From: RYN-428 sp035648595
GTDB lineage: Bacteria > Planctomycetota > Phycisphaerae > Tepidisphaerales > Tepidisphaeraceae
Direction: 5' to 3'
Assembly (NCBI GenBank): GCA_035648595.1
Contig: DASRLH010000160.1
Span: forward strand, 1-15,587
DNA length: 15,587 nt
The notes beneath the pieces are model-generated. The model ran no database searches. It was not told the DNA's origin and saw only the letters and a program-made list of their open reading frames with translations. The position numbers and the translations under genes were made by a program. Below are positions 14,259 through 15,587 of this stretch, piece after piece; positions within the stretch are counted from its first letter, which is position 1, and the number at the start of each line of letters is the position of its first letter.

Positions 14259-15587
14259 ATGAACCTCAAATCGATCCGAATTCGCGGCGCCCGCGAGCAT
14301 AATCTTAAGAATATCGACGTGGAAATTCCGCGCGACCAGCTTGTGGTGGTCACGGGGCTGTCGGGATCGGGGAAATCGACGCTGGCGTTTGATACGGTGT
14401 ACGCCGAGGGGCAGCGCAAATACATGGAATCGCTGTCGGCGTATGCGCGGCAGTTTCTCGACCAGTTGCAAAAGCCGGATGTCGATGAGATCACGGGATT
14501 GCCCCCGACGATCGCCATCCAGCAGCGTTCCGCCAGCAGCAATCCGCGCTCGACGGTGGCGACGACGACGGAGATTTACGATTACCTGCGCGTGTTGTTT
14601 GCCCGCGCCGGCACGCCGCACTGCTGGGTGTGCGGCAGGCCCATCGCCAGCCAGACGCCCAGCCAGATCGTCGATAACGTCATGCGCCAGCCGGACGGCA
14701 CGAAGGTGATGATCCTTTCGCCGCTGGTGCGCGGGCAGAAGGGGGAGCATAAGGACATCTTCGGCGCGATTCACAAGCAGGGGTTTGTGCGGGCGCGGGT
14801 GGATGGGAAGATTCACGAGCTGCAAAAGCCCGCCGATGCCCCGGCGCTCAAGAAGACTTTCAATCACACGATCGAGGCGGTCGTGGACCGGATTGTCCTC
14901 AAGCCGGAGATACGCTCGCGATTGGCTGATTCGGTCGAGACCGCGCTCAAGCTGTCGCAGGGATTGGCGATCGTATCGGTCGGCGGGGCGGGGGATGTGT
15001 GGACCGATACGGTTTACTCCGAAAAGTTCGCCTGCCCGGAACATCCGGAGGTTTCGCTGCCGGAGTTGGAGCCGCGGGTTTTCAGCTTCAACTCGCCGCA
15101 CGGCGCGTGCGCGGCGTGTCACGGGCTGGGCACCACCTGCGAATTCGATCCAGAGATGATCGTTCCCGACGAGAGCCTGTCGCTGGAGAACGGCGCGGTG
15201 GAGGCCTGGCGCAAGCACGGCAAGCGGATGAACATCTACTACAGCAGGGTGCTGCGGCAGTTCTGCCGCGATTTTGGCATCGGCTATACCACGCCGTACA
15301 AGGACATCCCGCGCAAGGTGCAGCAGGTCATCATGTACGGCACCGAGGCCAAGGGCGACCAGGGTACCGGCACCGAATTCGAAGGCGTCCTCCCCAATCT
15401 CCAACGCCGTTTCGAGAATACCGAAAGCGAGTTCGTGAAGACGCGGCTGCATCAATACATGAGCGAGCAGGCCTGCCCGGTCTGCATGGGAACCCGGCTC
15501 AAGAAGGAAGTCCTTGCGGTGCGCCTGGAGACACTGGACGGCGCGGCAACTGATTTCTCCCCGCATCCCCCGCACGAACTTCACACC
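14259..15587 (+). CDS. uvrA: Excinuclease ABC subunit A, N-terminal 443 residues (runs off window)
   Basis: UvrA is the DNA damage sensor of nucleotide excision repair; it dimerises, binds UvrB and uses two ABC ATPase modules. Visible are RGAREHNLKNIDVEIPRD, Walker A GLSGSGKST (33-41), the conserved YAEGQRKYMESLSAYARQF, a HCWVCG cysteine pair, the UvrB-binding region, the SLPELEPRVFSFNSPHGAC stretch with the zinc module, and CPVCMGTRL near the end. The first half of the zinc module is CPEH rather than CxxC, followed by CAACHGLG; His may act as a ligand. The last 20 residues in view (LDGAATDFSPHPPHELHT) do not match the usual continuation and may be a lineage insertion. The start is ATG 14259; an in-frame GTG at 14250 overlaps the upstream stop. 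The signature and second ATPase lie beyond the window. Confidence 0.95.
   Translation, partial: MNLKSIRIRGAREHNLKNIDVEIPRDQLVVVTGLSGSGKSTLAFDTVYAEGQRKYMESLSAYARQFLDQLQKPDVDEITGLPPTIAIQQRSASSNPRSTVATTTEIYDYLRVLFARAGTPHCWVCGRPIASQTPSQIVDNVMRQPDGTKVMILSPLVRGQKGEHKDIFGAIHKQGFVRARVDGKIHELQKPADAPALKKTFNHTIEAVVDRIVLKPEIRSRLADSVETALKLSQGLAIVSVGGAGDVWTDTVYSEKFACPEHPEVSLPELEPRVFSFNSPHGACAACHGLGTTCEFDPEMIVPDESLSLENGAVEAWRKHGKRMNIYYSRVLRQFCRDFGIGYTTPYKDIPRKVQQVIMYGTEAKGDQGTGTEFEGVLPNLQRRFENTESEFVKTRLHQYMSEQACPVCMGTRLKKEVLAVRLETLDGAATDFSPHPPHELHT

Noticed and set aside
14169..15584. 471-codon open frame on the minus strand opposite uvrA
   Set aside because: It is exactly antisense to uvrA, whose plus-strand motifs are unambiguous, and it shows no recognisable domain. 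Long antisense frames are common in GC-rich coding DNA.

Overview
The window looks like a chromosomal segment of a Planctomycetota-type bacterium, possibly Phycisphaerae-like. It is GC-rich, with mostly monocistronic or two-gene units, a mixture of housekeeping genes and family-level unknowns, and intergenic CCAAGA-type and GC hairpin repeats. The taxonomic call is inference from gene style and protein families; there is no rRNA or other marker here to fix it.

Layout. (1) 430-3672: two paralogous M16 peptidase subunits. The first lacks the zinc site but keeps the Arg/Tyr motif; the second has the HxxEH zinc site but lacks the Arg motif. Together they should form one working heterodimer. A 5'-truncated Rpn/YhgA-like nuclease remnant lies between them. 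(2) 3713-5362, minus strand: an exported parvulin-type peptidyl-prolyl isomerase lipoprotein, followed 12 bp later by a small basic membrane protein. (3) 5412-7732, minus strand: a gene graveyard. It holds an MmeI-like type IIG restriction-modification gene with apparent internal deletions, fused at its 5' end to an ISL3-family transposase fragment, which in turn abuts the remnant of an unknown protein. (4) 7805-10885, plus strand: RecQ helicase and a ribokinase. (5) 11014-11955, minus strand: an exported protein of unknown function, divergent from ygfZ (12071-13228). (6) 13489 to the end: a family-level unknown with an EIxSPxNK motif, directly followed by uvrA, which runs off the window.

How the genes relate. 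RecQ and UvrA are both DNA repair enzymes but are not in one operon. The M16 pair and the PPIase lipoprotein both act on proteins, the latter in the cell envelope. YgfZ serves iron-sulfur enzyme maintenance. The most coherent non-coding signal is a TATAAT-like -10 hexamer only 6-9 nt before the start codon of several genes (PPIase, recQ, the 13489 gene, and more weakly rbsK). This suggests leaderless or nearly leaderless transcripts, whereas the first M16 gene has a strong Shine-Dalgarno sequence before a TTG start.

I found no convincing novel system. The most interesting items are the complementary M16 pair, the layered restriction-modification/IS graveyard, the leaderless promoter pattern and the intergenic repeats. 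No tRNA, rRNA or CRISPR array was seen.
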